Part shown: piece after piece, positions 23,262 through 31,808 of the stretch
Layout: each line of letters begins with the position of its first letter
Numbering within the stretch: position 1 is the first letter of the stretch
Source: Bordetella parapertussis
Lineage (GTDB): Bacteria > Pseudomonadota > Gammaproteobacteria > Burkholderiales > Burkholderiaceae_C
NCBI GenBank assembly: GCA_945901125.1
Contig: CAMDKD010000020.1
Coordinates: 1-50,140 of the forward strand
Direction of reading: 5' to 3'
DNA length: 50,140 nt
Program-made: the position numbers and the translations under genes
Notes under the pieces: generated by a model
Database searches by the model: none
What the model was told of the DNA's origin: nothing
The model's input: only the letters and a program-made list of their open reading frames with translations

Positions 23262-23971
23262 ATCCACTACTGACCGTCAAAAATATGTGCGCCGGTTATG
23301 GTCAAGGCCATGTCATCCAAGATATCAATATGGAAATCATGGAAGGATCTGTCACCGCCTTGCTCGGCTCCAATGGGGCGGGCAAAACGACGACATTGCG
23401 AGCGCTTACCCGCATGATCAACATGAGCGGGGAATTGCATTTCGGCGGGCAGCGCATAGACACACTGGTCACCGAAGAGATTGTCCGTCTCGGTGTGGCA
23501 CACGTACCGGATGGGCGTGGCACGTTTACTGGTTTGACTACCGAAGAGAATTTACGTCTCGGCGCATATTCGCGCCATGACAAGTCAAGCCAGCAACAAG
23601 ACCTTGAAAAAATGTACGGCTATTTCCCCAAACTCAGAGAAAGAAAGCTGCAGCAAGCCGGTACTTTATCGGGCGGTGAACAGCAAATGCTGGCCATTGC
23701 GCGGGCCTTGATGCTGCGTCCGCGTTTATTGTTGCTGGATGAGCCCTCTTTCGGACTTGCGCCTTTGATCGTGCAGGAAATCTTTGACATCATGCGCACT
23801 ATCAATCAATTAGAAAAAGTCACTATCTTGCTGGTTGAGCAAAATGCCGCCATGGCTCTGAATTTGGCTGACCATGCTTACTTATTGGAAACCGGACATC
23901 TTGTGAAATCTGCTGCGGCTGATGTGATGAAGCAGGATGAATCCATCCGGCGTTCCTATTTAGGCGCATGA
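23258..23971 (+). CDS. livF: Branched-chain amino acid-type ABC transporter ATPase (LivF type)
   Basis: 237 residues. Walker A GSNGAGKTTTLRAL, LivF-specific VPDGRGTFTGLTTEENL, signature TLSGGEQQMLAIARAL, Walker B LLLLDEPSFGLAPLI and switch region LLVEQNAAMALNLAD are visible. It forms the ATPase heterodimer with the LivG-like protein on the cytoplasmic side. The start overlaps the livG stop and its own stop overlaps the start of livH, each by four bases, so the three subunits are translationally coupled. Confidence 0.94.
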   Translation: MNPLLTVKNMCAGYGQGHVIQDINMEIMEGSVTALLGSNGAGKTTTLRALTRMINMSGELHFGGQRIDTLVTEEIVRLGVAHVPDGRGTFTGLTTEENLRLGAYSRHDKSSQQQDLEKMYGYFPKLRERKLQQAGTLSGGEQQMLAIARALMLRPRLLLLDEPSFGLAPLIVQEIFDIMRTINQLEKVTILLVEQNAAMALNLADHAYLLETGHLVKSAAADVMKQDESIRRSYLGA

Positions 23972-24846
23972 TCATGGAAACTTTTTTACATCAAATCATG
24001 GCGGGGATTGCGACAGGCGGTATTTATGCCAGCCTGGCACTTGCATTGGTGATGATTTACCAGTCGACCCACCATATCAATTTCGCTCAAGGCGAAATCG
24101 CCATGTTTGCCACTTACCTGGCCTGGAGTCTGATCAACGCCGGGGTTTCTTATTGGCTTGCTTTTTTCGCTACGCTGGTGTTGTCATTTTTACTGGGCGC
24201 GCTTATACAAAGAATCATCATCAAGCCGGTTGAACGCGCTCCTGTGTTGAATGTTGTGGTGGTTTTTATCGGCTTATTGGTGATTCTTAATAGTCTTGCA
24301 GGCTGGATTTTTTCTTACACCATCAAACCCTTTCCATCACCTTTCCCCAAAGAATCTCCTTTCGGCTGGAGCATCATTTCCTCTCATGAACTAGGTTCTA
24401 TAGGCGTGACCCTGGTGTTACTGACTTTGCTGTTTTTATTTTTCCGTTTCACCACACTGGGGCTGGCCATGCGTGCGGCCGCACAAAACCCGGACTCGAG
24501 TCGCTTGGTCGGCATTCGTGTCGGGCGCATGTTGGCGCTGGGATGGGGCTTGGCGGCCATGATCGGATCTATTGCTGGCATGATGATCGCACCCGTGGTT
24601 TTTCTTGAACCAAACATGATGTCAGGCGTTTTGCTTTATGCGTTTGCAGCCGCTTTGGTAGGCGGTATAGACAGTCCTTTCGGCGCTGTACTCGGCGGGT
24701 TTATCGTCGGCATTTTGGAAAATGTTTTGGGGGCTTACCTCATCGGCACCGAACTCAAACTGTCAGTGGCTCTGGTGTTGATTGTTTCAGTGCTGACTTT
24801 CAAACCTGCCGGCCTGTTCGGTAAAAACATTGTGACCCGGGTTTGA
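23968..24846 (+). CDS. livH: Branched-chain amino acid-type ABC transporter permease (LivH type)
   Basis: 292 residues with about eight hydrophobic segments. LivH features are IATGGIYASLALALVMIYQ near the N-terminus, the INFAQGEIAMFATYLAW segment, and LGLAMRAAAQNPDSSRLVGI, the cytoplasmic loop that contacts the ATPases. A second conserved stretch is GGIDSPFGAVLGGFIVGILE. It forms half of the membrane channel. An alternative start six bases downstream (second ATG) is equally possible. It lies between livF (four-base overlap) and livM. Confidence 0.93.
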   Translation: MIMETFLHQIMAGIATGGIYASLALALVMIYQSTHHINFAQGEIAMFATYLAWSLINAGVSYWLAFFATLVLSFLLGALIQRIIIKPVERAPVLNVVVVFIGLLVILNSLAGWIFSYTIKPFPSPFPKESPFGWSIISSHELGSIGVTLVLLTLLFLFFRFTTLGLAMRAAAQNPDSSRLVGIRVGRMLALGWGLAAMIGSIAGMMIAPVVFLEPNMMSGVLLYAFAAALVGGIDSPFGAVLGGFIVGILENVLGAYLIGTELKLSVALVLIVSVLTFKPAGLFGKNIVTRV

Positions 24847-24851
24847 AAATC

Positions 24852-25832
24852 ATGACTCAACAATCAACCGGCATCAGTAACATGCAATGGCTGTTTGGAT
24901 CAGTCCTTGCGGTCACTGCCGTGGTTTTGCCTTTTGCTTTGTCCAACTACCATGTTTTCCAATTGGCCATGGTGCTTTCTTACGCCATCGCTTTGGTAGG
25001 TTTAAATATTTTGACCGGCTACAGTGGGCAAATATCCCTTGGACATGGTGCATTTCTGGCCATAGGCGCATACACCACGGCAATACTTATTGACAAATAC
25101 GATGTGCACTATGCCTTGACCATACCCTTGGCCGCGTTGATTTGTTTTGTAGCGGGATTTTTATTCGGCTTACCCGCACTCAGACTGGAAGGTCACTATC
25201 TTGCATTAGCCACATTCTCCCTGGCCGTCGCCTTGCCTCAGTTACTTAAATTCAAGCACTTGGAAGAATGGACTGGCGGTGTACAGGGCATTGTGATCAT
25301 GAAGCCTGAGTCCCCGTTCAAGGACATCATGGGCTTGCAAATCAACGCCGATCGTTGGATGTATTTTGTCAGCCTCTTCATCGCTATTGTCATGTTCATT
25401 CTGGCTAGAAACATATTAAAAGGCCGTGTAGGCAGAGCGCTTATCGCCATCAGAGACCACCCGATAGCAGCTGCTTCCATGGGTATCAACACCTCTTTGT
25501 ACAAAAGCCTGGCATTTGGTGTCAGCGCCTTGTTCACAGGTGTTGCTGGAAGTCTGAGCGCCTTGCTGGTTTCGTTTGTGGCACCGGACAGCTTTAATGT
25601 TTTTCTATCGATTATTTTGCTGGTCGGCATGGTGATTGGCGGAGTAGCCACTTTGTCCGGGGCTTTGTGGGGAGCATTATTTATCCAATTTATTCCCAAC
25701 CTGGCCGATGAGATTTCCAAAGCAGCGCCCTGGGCTATTTACGGTGTATCCATGATAGCTTTCATGTACCTCATGCCCATGGGCATTGCAGGCGCCTTGG
25801 CTTTGCTGAGCAGGCGTTTAAGCAGACATTAA
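24852..25832 (+). CDS. livM: Branched-chain amino acid-type ABC transporter permease (LivM type)
   Basis: 326 residues from the ATG at 24852; a TTG at 24843 overlapping the livH stop is a possible longer start, and neither has a strong ribosome binding site. About nine or ten hydrophobic segments. LivM hallmarks are LNILTGYSGQISLGHGAFLAIGAYT, LRLEGHYLALATFSLAVALP and the ATPase-contact loop GRALIAIRDHPIAAASMGI. It forms the other half of the membrane channel. It is followed after 44 bases by the binding-protein gene. Confidence 0.93.
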   Translation: MTQQSTGISNMQWLFGSVLAVTAVVLPFALSNYHVFQLAMVLSYAIALVGLNILTGYSGQISLGHGAFLAIGAYTTAILIDKYDVHYALTIPLAALICFVAGFLFGLPALRLEGHYLALATFSLAVALPQLLKFKHLEEWTGGVQGIVIMKPESPFKDIMGLQINADRWMYFVSLFIAIVMFILARNILKGRVGRALIAIRDHPIAAASMGINTSLYKSLAFGVSALFTGVAGSLSALLVSFVAPDSFNVFLSIILLVGMVIGGVATLSGALWGALFIQFIPNLADEISKAAPWAIYGVSMIAFMYLMPMGIAGALALLSRRLSRH

Positions 25833-25876
25833 AAATTTGAAAAACTATTTCTATGACTTGATTGAAAGGATTTGAT

Positions 25877-27088
25877 ATGAAGAACCGCAAAATTTTGAAG
25901 CTGATGCTTTCTTTGGTTATGGCTTGTACTGTGTCGCTTTCCTGGGGACAGAAAAAATACGATCCGGGTGCAACTGATACCTCTATCAAAATCGGACAAA
26001 CCATGCCGTACAGCGGTCCTGCTTCGGCTTACGGGGTGATAGGAAAAGTGCAAGCGGCCTACTTCACTCACCTGAATGAAACAGGCGGTATCAACGGTAG
26101 AAAAATCAATTTCATCAGCCTGGACGATGGATACAGTCCGCCTAAAACAGTTGAAATGGCGCGCAAACTGGTCGAGCAGGAAGAAGTGCTGTTTTTAGTA
26201 GGCACTCTTGGAACACCGTCTAACTCGGCCATTCACAAATACATGAATATGAGAAAGGTTCCGCACTTGTTTCTTGCCACAGGTGCATCAAAATGGAACG
26301 ACCCAAAAAACTTCCCTTGGACTATGGGATTCAATCCCAACTACAGGTCTGAAGGCAAGTTATATGCATTAGATATCTTGCGTACCCGGCCTAACGCCAA
26401 AATTGCTGTACTTTTCCAGAATGACGATTACGGCAAAGATTATTTCAACGGCTTCAAAGAAGGCCTTGGCGACAAAGCCAAAACCATGATTGTGGCTGAA
26501 GCTTCCTATGAAGTCACCGATCCGACCGTAGATTCTCAGATAGTGACCCTCAAGGGTTCAGGTGCGGATACCTTTTTCAACATCACAACGCCTAAATTCG
26601 CCGCCCAGGCCATTCGCAAAGTTGACGAAATAGGCTGGAAGCCTGTGCAGTATTTGAACCAAGTTTCTGCCTCGGTCGGCAGTGTGCTCAAACCTGCCGG
26701 GCTTGAAAAAGCCGCTGGTATTATTTCCATGCAATACATCAAAGACCCAACTGACAAGAGTTGGGACAAAGACCCCTCCATGCTTGAATTCAAAGCACTG
26801 GTAAAAAAATATTTACCTGAAGTTAACCCGGACGACGGCAATGCAACCTTCGGTTATGCCCTGGCACAATTAACCCACCATGTATTGAAACAAGCCGGTG
26901 ACAATCTGACCCGTGACAACATCTTGAAAATTTCAACCAGTTTGAGCAATTACCAGATACCAATTGTCCTGCCCGGCGTGATTGCTTCAACATCAGCCTC
27001 TGATTACGCTTTGTTTCAAACCATTCAACTTGTCAAGTTCGACGGCGTAAGGTGGGTAAATTACGGAAAGCCCATTACTGTTCAATAA
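25877..27088 (+). CDS. Periplasmic substrate-binding protein of the Liv-type transporter
   Basis: 403 residues from the ATG at 25877, with AAGGA seven bases upstream; an in-frame TTG at 25862 is less likely. A signal peptide (LKLMLSLVMACTVSLSWG) is followed by a type I periplasmic-binding fold. Key stretches are IKIGQTMPYSGPASAYG, INGRKINFISLDDGYSPPKT, VLFLVGTLGTPSNSAIHKYM and VLFQNDDYGKDYFNGFKEGL. This subgroup of about 400 residues is usually annotated as branched-chain amino acid or aromatic/aliphatic acid binding. The ligand is unknown. Last gene of the operon; it meets the cytochrome b561 gene tail-to-tail eight bases away. Confidence 0.9.
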   Translation: MKNRKILKLMLSLVMACTVSLSWGQKKYDPGATDTSIKIGQTMPYSGPASAYGVIGKVQAAYFTHLNETGGINGRKINFISLDDGYSPPKTVEMARKLVEQEEVLFLVGTLGTPSNSAIHKYMNMRKVPHLFLATGASKWNDPKNFPWTMGFNPNYRSEGKLYALDILRTRPNAKIAVLFQNDDYGKDYFNGFKEGLGDKAKTMIVAEASYEVTDPTVDSQIVTLKGSGADTFFNITTPKFAAQAIRKVDEIGWKPVQYLNQVSASVGSVLKPAGLEKAAGIISMQYIKDPTDKSWDKDPSMLEFKALVKKYLPEVNPDDGNATFGYALAQLTHHVLKQAGDNLTRDNILKISTSLSNYQIPIVLPGVIASTSASDYALFQTIQLVKFDGVRWVNYGKPITVQ

Positions 27089-27096
27089 TTTTGGAT

Positions 27097-27732
27097 TCAA
27101 ACTTGAAATTCATTGAAGATAAAGCCTGTCAAAGCCAATACAAGCAAAATAGCCAGCCACCACCAATTGCTTGAAATCCCGTCTGCCGGATAGCCTTTTT
27201 TGAATCCTGTCAGCATGGCTTTGACCAGGTTTTCCTGATGCAATCTGCTGCTGAAAATAACACCAATTACATGAATGACGACCACGACCATCAAGGTATT
27301 GGCGATCATTTCATGCAAATCCTCCTGCCAACCCGGAGCGTCGCCGGAAGCAATCATCCAACCGGTCAAGGATGTCGCGGCTACCAGCAGCATGAGTATC
27401 ACCACCGCCCAAGCGCCTACGGGGTTATGCCCGACATCGTGGCTTGGAATTCCTTGCCGTATGCTTTTCAAATAAGCAAATACTGCACGCGGGCCGCGCA
27501 CAAACTGCGAGAACCGCGCGTAGCGCGTGCCGGAAAAACCCCATACCAGTCTGAACCCCAGTAAGCCAGCGGCAGCGTAACCCAATGTTTGGTGTAACAA
27601 GCTATAGCGTTCGCTTTCGCCGGTGAAGAATGAAATAAAAACACATAAGGCCAATGACCAGTGAAATACACGGACCGGCCAATCCCAGACGAGAATCGGT
27701 ACTTTCAAATTTTCTTCATTTGAATTATTCAT
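27097..27732 (-). CDS. Cytochrome b561-type membrane protein of the SHP/DHC cluster
   Basis: 211 residues with about five hydrophobic segments. Heme-ligand histidines are expected in VFHWSLALCVFISFF, LLHQTLGYAAAG and VVVIHVIGVIF. WDWPVRVFHW at the N-terminus is the standard opening of this family. It is an inner-membrane di-heme b protein that would move electrons between the quinone pool and the periplasmic c cytochromes encoded upstream. Its start overlaps the DHC stop by four bases (ATGA), and it ends in WWWLAILLVLALTGF. In Rhodobacter and Shewanella the same b561/DHC/SHP trio occurs. Confidence 0.9.
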   Translation of the reverse strand: MNNSNEENLKVPILVWDWPVRVFHWSLALCVFISFFTGESERYSLLHQTLGYAAAGLLGFRLVWGFSGTRYARFSQFVRGPRAVFAYLKSIRQGIPSHDVGHNPVGAWAVVILMLLVAATSLTGWMIASGDAPGWQEDLHEMIANTLMVVVVIHVIGVIFSSRLHQENLVKAMLTGFKKGYPADGISSNWWWLAILLVLALTGFIFNEFQV

Positions 27733-28205
27733 TTGGGAATCCTGATATTGTCTTCATTGAAATCTCCTTGCGCAGCATTGACGTGACAGGCATTGCAATT
27801 GGCAGGACTGCCGATGGAAGCCCGTTTCCAGACAGAGGCTGAAATTTCTTTGCTATTGTGTTTGCGCAAAAACCATTTACTTAAGGTGATGCGATCTTTG
27901 GGAGGTTCAGATTTAGCCTGACTTGATTTGTCTGCATGGATGGATAACCAATTCTTGATTTTTTGCAAACTTGGTTTATCCAATGTGGCATCCACGCCGT
28001 AATGCTTATCCAACGTATCCATGATGCGCTGCCATGATGCGACAGGCAATAAGTCCGGCGGATAGGCCATGTGACAACTGGCACACTCCTGGGTATAGAT
28101 ATCCAGAACAGGCGCTTTTTTATACTCATCCGCTTGCGCGCCAACGGCAAAGAAGAAAACTGAAGCCAGCCACATCGCTATGGTTTTTTTATTCATTAAT
28201 GTCAT
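27729..28205 (-). CDS. Diheme cytochrome c (DHC type)
   Basis: 158 residues with signal peptide (IAMWLASVFFFAVGAQA). There are two heme c sites, CASCH near residue 41 and CNACH near 140, as in the DHC family. Between them lie YPPDLLPVASWQRIMDTLDKH and WFLRKHNSKEI. It is periplasmic. DHC donates electrons to SHP and takes them from the cytochrome b561. The start at 28205 has GAGG eight bases upstream; an ATG nine bases further in is the alternative. It lies ten bases after the SHP gene. Confidence 0.9.
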   Translation of the reverse strand: MTLMNKKTIAMWLASVFFFAVGAQADEYKKAPVLDIYTQECASCHMAYPPDLLPVASWQRIMDTLDKHYGVDATLDKPSLQKIKNWLSIHADKSSQAKSEPPKDRITLSKWFLRKHNSKEISASVWKRASIGSPANCNACHVNAAQGDFNEDNIRIPK

Positions 28206-28215
28206 ATGAGTAGCC

Positions 28216-28605
28216 TCAAGGTTTCAGACTGATGAGCCATGACAGCACATCGGCTTTTTCAGAAAAAGTACATTCGCGACCTAGTACATCGTTGCAATTG
28301 CGGCGAAACCATTTTTCAGTTTTGGCTGAATCTGTAAACCGCTTGGCATTGGCGGCAGGTGCCAAGGGCGAGATCACTTTTCGGGTGGAGGCGTGTTGTC
28401 CATCGGCTGTAGGTTGTTTGGTATGACAGGTGCTGCATGACCATTCCTTGCCATGAGTGGTGTTAAAAAAATCCTGCCCCTTTTCAGGCCTTGCCGCTTG
28501 TCCGCTGGCGGCGACATACTCTTTCAACAACTCGGCTGGTGCAGCTGCCATGACAACCGGCGCGAGCAAATATATAAAACAAATGCAAAGCACCAATTTT
28601 TTCAA
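28216..28605 (-). CDS. shp: SHP-type oxygen-binding cytochrome c (DUF1924)
   Basis: 129 residues. The start is TTG at 28605, with AAGGA seven bases upstream and a proper signal peptide (VLCICFIYLLAPVVMAA). One heme site, CSTCH, lies near residue 60. The later stretch WFRRNCNDVLGRECTFSEKADVL matches the part of sphaeroides heme protein that supplies the weak Asn ligand and a disulfide. SHP binds oxygen or nitric oxide at its heme and is reduced by DHC. Its physiological role is unsettled; oxygen or NO reduction and protection are proposed. First gene of the three-gene unit SHP-DHC-b561. Confidence 0.85.
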   Translation of the reverse strand: MKKLVLCICFIYLLAPVVMAAAPAELLKEYVAASGQAARPEKGQDFFNTTHGKEWSCSTCHTKQPTADGQHASTRKVISPLAPAANAKRFTDSAKTEKWFRRNCNDVLGRECTFSEKADVLSWLISLKP

Positions 28606-28788
28606 AATTTATTCCTTCTCAATATATTCAATCACACTAAAACCAGTGTAGGTGTGAATAACCATTGACTGTCTGTTAACACGCTCACTGTTGATACATG
28701 TCAAGTAGATTCAATTTAATTAATTCCATTTGATAATCTGAGTTACACCTGCTCGGCAACCATATGCGCCGCTGTCGCACAATCCCCC

Positions 28789-29850
28789 ATGTCCAGCGAA
28801 AACCCCAACCATCAGCGGCGCGTGCGTTATGCCGGCACACACCCGAAAAGCTTTACTGAAAAATACAAAGAGCTGGATCCGCTGCGCTATGCCGCAGAGA
28901 TAGAACATATCTTGTCGCGCGGACAAACCCCGGCAGGTACACACCGGCCCATTTGTCTGAACGAAATCATGGACATACTGTCGCCACAACCCGGCGAAAC
29001 AGGCTTGGACGCCACTCTGGGCTACGGTGGTCACGCCCGTGAATTGCTTACACGCGTGGCCCCGGCCGGCCGTTTGTTTGGCATAGACGTGGATGCCGCT
29101 GAATTTGCACGCACAGGCGCACGTTTGCGCCAGGCTGGTTTTGATGAATCCAAGCTGGTACTGCACCGCACCAACTTTGACCAGGTGACTTCGCTGCTCG
29201 AAGAGGCCGGCGGCGGCTTTGATTTTGTGTTGGCCGACCTGGGCGTATCGTCCATGCAAATAGACAACCCGGCACGCGGCTTCAGCTTCAAAACCGACGG
29301 CCCGCTGGATTTGCGCTTAAACCCGGGCAGCGGTCCATCCGCCTGCGAGTTGTTGCAATCGGTCACCCGTCAAGCGCTGCGCGATCTGCTGACGGACAAC
29401 GCCGACGAGCCTTTTGCCGTGCCTTTGGCAGCCGCCTTGCAAGGCCAATACCTGCAAACCACGCTTGAACTGGCCGACCTGATACGTCTTACCCTGCAAA
29501 CCTCGTTACCAAAGCGCATGCCCGAGGCCGAGCGCAAGATAGAAACCACCAAATCCTTGCAACGCACATTTCAAGCACTGCGAATATCTGTGAACGATGA
29601 GTTCGGTGTGCTCGACAGATTTCTGGATGCCTTGCCGTCTTGTTTAAAGCCGGGCGCTCGCGTGGCCATCATGAGCTTTCATTCTGGCGAAGACAGGCGC
29701 GTGAAAAAAGCTTTTCAATCTGGTGAACGCAGCGGCGTGTACGCACGGGTCGCACCCGACCCGGTGCGCCCGTCGGCCGAAGAACGCCGCGCCAACCCGC
29801 GCTGCACTTCAACCAAGCTGCGCTGGGCGGTGGCGGCAGGCGGTGCATGA
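28789..29850 (+). CDS. rsmH: RsmH-like 16S rRNA (cytosine-1402-N4)-methyltransferase paralogue
   Basis: 353 residues, about 40 longer than typical RsmH because of an N-terminal extension with VRYAGTHPKSFTEKYKELDP. The core is unmistakable: DATLGYGGHARELL (SAM-binding), LADLGVSSMQID, RGFSFKTDGPLDLRLNP, RTFQALRISVNDE, MSFHSGEDRRVKKAFQ and NPRCTSTKLRWA. The canonical enzyme methylates C1402 in the ribosomal P site. It is not in an mra/fts cell-division cluster, and neighbours are unrelated, so this may be the second, non-dcw RsmH form. No clear ribosome binding site precedes the ATG. Confidence 0.88.
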   Translation: MSSENPNHQRRVRYAGTHPKSFTEKYKELDPLRYAAEIEHILSRGQTPAGTHRPICLNEIMDILSPQPGETGLDATLGYGGHARELLTRVAPAGRLFGIDVDAAEFARTGARLRQAGFDESKLVLHRTNFDQVTSLLEEAGGGFDFVLADLGVSSMQIDNPARGFSFKTDGPLDLRLNPGSGPSACELLQSVTRQALRDLLTDNADEPFAVPLAAALQGQYLQTTLELADLIRLTLQTSLPKRMPEAERKIETTKSLQRTFQALRISVNDEFGVLDRFLDALPSCLKPGARVAIMSFHSGEDRRVKKAFQSGERSGVYARVAPDPVRPSAEERRANPRCTSTKLRWAVAAGGA

Positions 29851-29882
29851 CCATGGTTGGCGAAACCGCTGAGACAAATGGC

Positions 29883-30671
29883 CTAGCCGGGAACGCGGCC
29901 AGTCACCGCATGCGCGCGGGCGCTGACGACCATGTGTCCATCGGCTTGCAGTTGCAAGCGTTGCTGAACGCCTGAGCGCAATGTTTCAAAATCATTTGCC
30001 GACATGGCCTTGATGGCAGGCCCCACACTGGAACCGAGCAACGCGGTGTTCCAGTAGTCATCGAAACCGCTGAAAGTTCTTTGCACATTGATCACCGTGG
30101 TTTGCACAGACAACAAACCGGCTGCCGTCCAGGTTTGTTGCAAGGCTTGCATCCTGGAGATGTCAGGGCTTGGCGGCAACACGGGCGTCATGCCCATGGC
30201 ACGCATTTGTTCTTGAACAGCCGCCAAAGGAAAACCGCCTTCCAGCAAATCCCAGACATAAGCCGACACCGTGCCGCCGGGTCGCACCACACGCATCATC
30301 TCGGCCACGCCTTTGGCAGGCTCGGGCACAAAAAATAAGACCAAAGCCATGACCGCCGCATCAAAACCGGCGTTGCCATAAGGCAGCGACATGGCGTCGC
30401 CTTGCTGAAACTCGGCCATGCGGCAACCGGGCCGTTGCCGCGCGTATAGCAACTGCCCTTCTGACGGGTCAATGCCGGAGATAGCTGAAGGCGCACAACG
30501 CTCAATCAGTGTTTCAGTGAAAGCGCCATTGCCGCAACCTATGTCCAGCCAGTACAGACCCGCAGGCGCTTGCAGCCAGTCGAGAAAAATATCGCCAGCC
30601 AACCGGCTCCACTTGCCCATCATTTGCTCGTAGCCTGCACCGTCGTCAAAGCGAATCGTCTGATCAGTCAT
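29883..30671 (-). CDS. Class I SAM-dependent methyltransferase (UbiE/MenG-like fold)
   Basis: 262 residues, cytoplasmic. SAM-binding motif I is LDIGCGNGAFTE (about 41-52), followed by an acidic residue in GIDPSEGQL, then GDAMSLPYGNAGFD and motif VVRPGGTVSAYVWD. The N-terminal YEQMMGKWSRLAGDIFLDWL is common in a widespread class of uncharacterised methyltransferases. The substrate is unknown. It faces rsmH tail-to-tail with about 30 bases between them and is transcribed away from the PhyH gene. Confidence 0.85.
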   Translation of the reverse strand: MTDQTIRFDDGAGYEQMMGKWSRLAGDIFLDWLQAPAGLYWLDIGCGNGAFTETLIERCAPSAISGIDPSEGQLLYARQRPGCRMAEFQQGDAMSLPYGNAGFDAAVMALVLFFVPEPAKGVAEMMRVVRPGGTVSAYVWDLLEGGFPLAAVQEQMRAMGMTPVLPPSPDISRMQALQQTWTAAGLLSVQTTVINVQRTFSGFDDYWNTALLGSSVGPAIKAMSANDFETLRSGVQQRLQLQADGHMVVSARAHAVTGRVPG

Positions 30672-30870
30672 CTGCTTGTTCCTTTTTTATGATAGTGAAT
30701 GATATTGTCGTACCCATATGCTTGAAGCCTTGCAAACAACACCGAAAGCTTGACATGCCTGTTTGCGTCACTTAGATCAACTGCGGCATATCCCCTGCAA
30801 ATCCGCATTGCGGTCAGCGCAAAAGCTGATGTAATGATCGATTTTCAGAACGCTGTTGAAGGAGCCGACG

Positions 30871-31740
30871 ATGATCAGCGACCGTGATGTTTGCGATTAT
30901 GAGCGCGATGGTGTGATTGTTGTGCCGCAGGTGCTGGATCAGCAACTGCTGACAGCCTTGCGCCTGAAGATCGCCGAACTCACAAGCGCCGCATCATCGG
31001 TGAGCACGCATAACGATGTTTACGATCTGGAGCCCGGTCATACAAGCCATGATCCACGGGTACGCCGTATCAAATCGCCGCACAAGGTGGATCCGCTTTT
31101 CTACGACGTCGTGCGCCAGCCTCAGGTCACAGATATTCTGAAAAAACTGCTGGGCCCTGACCTGCGTCTGCACGGTTCCAAGCTGAACATGAAGTCCGCG
31201 CATTACGGCTCGCCGGTGGAGTGGCACCAGGACTGGGCCTTCTACCCGCATACCAATGACGACATTCTGGCCATCGGTGTGATGCTCGACGACACGGACA
31301 TGTCAAACGGGCCTATGCTGGTTTGTCCAGATACCCACCGTGGCGATGTCTGGAACCACCATGACGCAGGCGGCTATTTCGGCGGCATGATCGACCCAGA
31401 TTTGATTCAGCATGAAATCAGCCTTGCCCGGCCATGCCTGGGGAAAGCCGGCAGCATGTCTTTTCACCATGTACGCGCCCTGCACGGTTCCGCCCTCAAC
31501 ACTTCCGACCGGCAGCGCAATCTGTTGTTGTTCGAGGTGGCGGCCGCAGATGCCTGGCCATTGGTAGGGGTCAAAGATTTAGAAGAATTTGATAGCCGCA
31601 TGCTGGCCGGTGCAACCACCCTGACACCGCGCGTCGCACCGGTTCCGGTGCGCATGCCGCTGCCGCCACCGCTGCGCCAGGGTTCGATTTACGAAACACA
31701 ATCGGCTTACACCAAGACTTATTTCTCTCGGGCTGCGTAA
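30871..31740 (+). CDS. Phytanoyl-CoA dioxygenase (PhyH) family protein
   Basis: 289 residues from the ATG at 30871, with GGAG six bases upstream; an in-frame TTG at 30856 is unlikely. The 2-oxoglutarate/Fe(II) site is visible: WHQDWAFYPHTNDD (His and Asp ligands) and HHVRALHGSALNTSDRQRN (second His, plus Arg for 2-oxoglutarate). The family hydroxylates fatty acyl-CoA, ectoine or secondary metabolites. The gene is followed by an MHS transporter and a BKACE enzyme on the same strand, suggesting a small catabolic unit in which this is the first oxidation step. The substrate is unknown. Confidence 0.9.
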   Translation: MISDRDVCDYERDGVIVVPQVLDQQLLTALRLKIAELTSAASSVSTHNDVYDLEPGHTSHDPRVRRIKSPHKVDPLFYDVVRQPQVTDILKKLLGPDLRLHGSKLNMKSAHYGSPVEWHQDWAFYPHTNDDILAIGVMLDDTDMSNGPMLVCPDTHRGDVWNHHDAGGYFGGMIDPDLIQHEISLARPCLGKAGSMSFHHVRALHGSALNTSDRQRNLLLFEVAAADAWPLVGVKDLEEFDSRMLAGATTLTPRVAPVPVRMPLPPPLRQGSIYETQSAYTKTYFSRAA

Positions 31741-31808
31741 ACGGCTCTTTATCCTGCCTGCACCGCCTGCCAACAATAGGGCTGACCATCAACCACAGGG
31801 AGAAGAGC

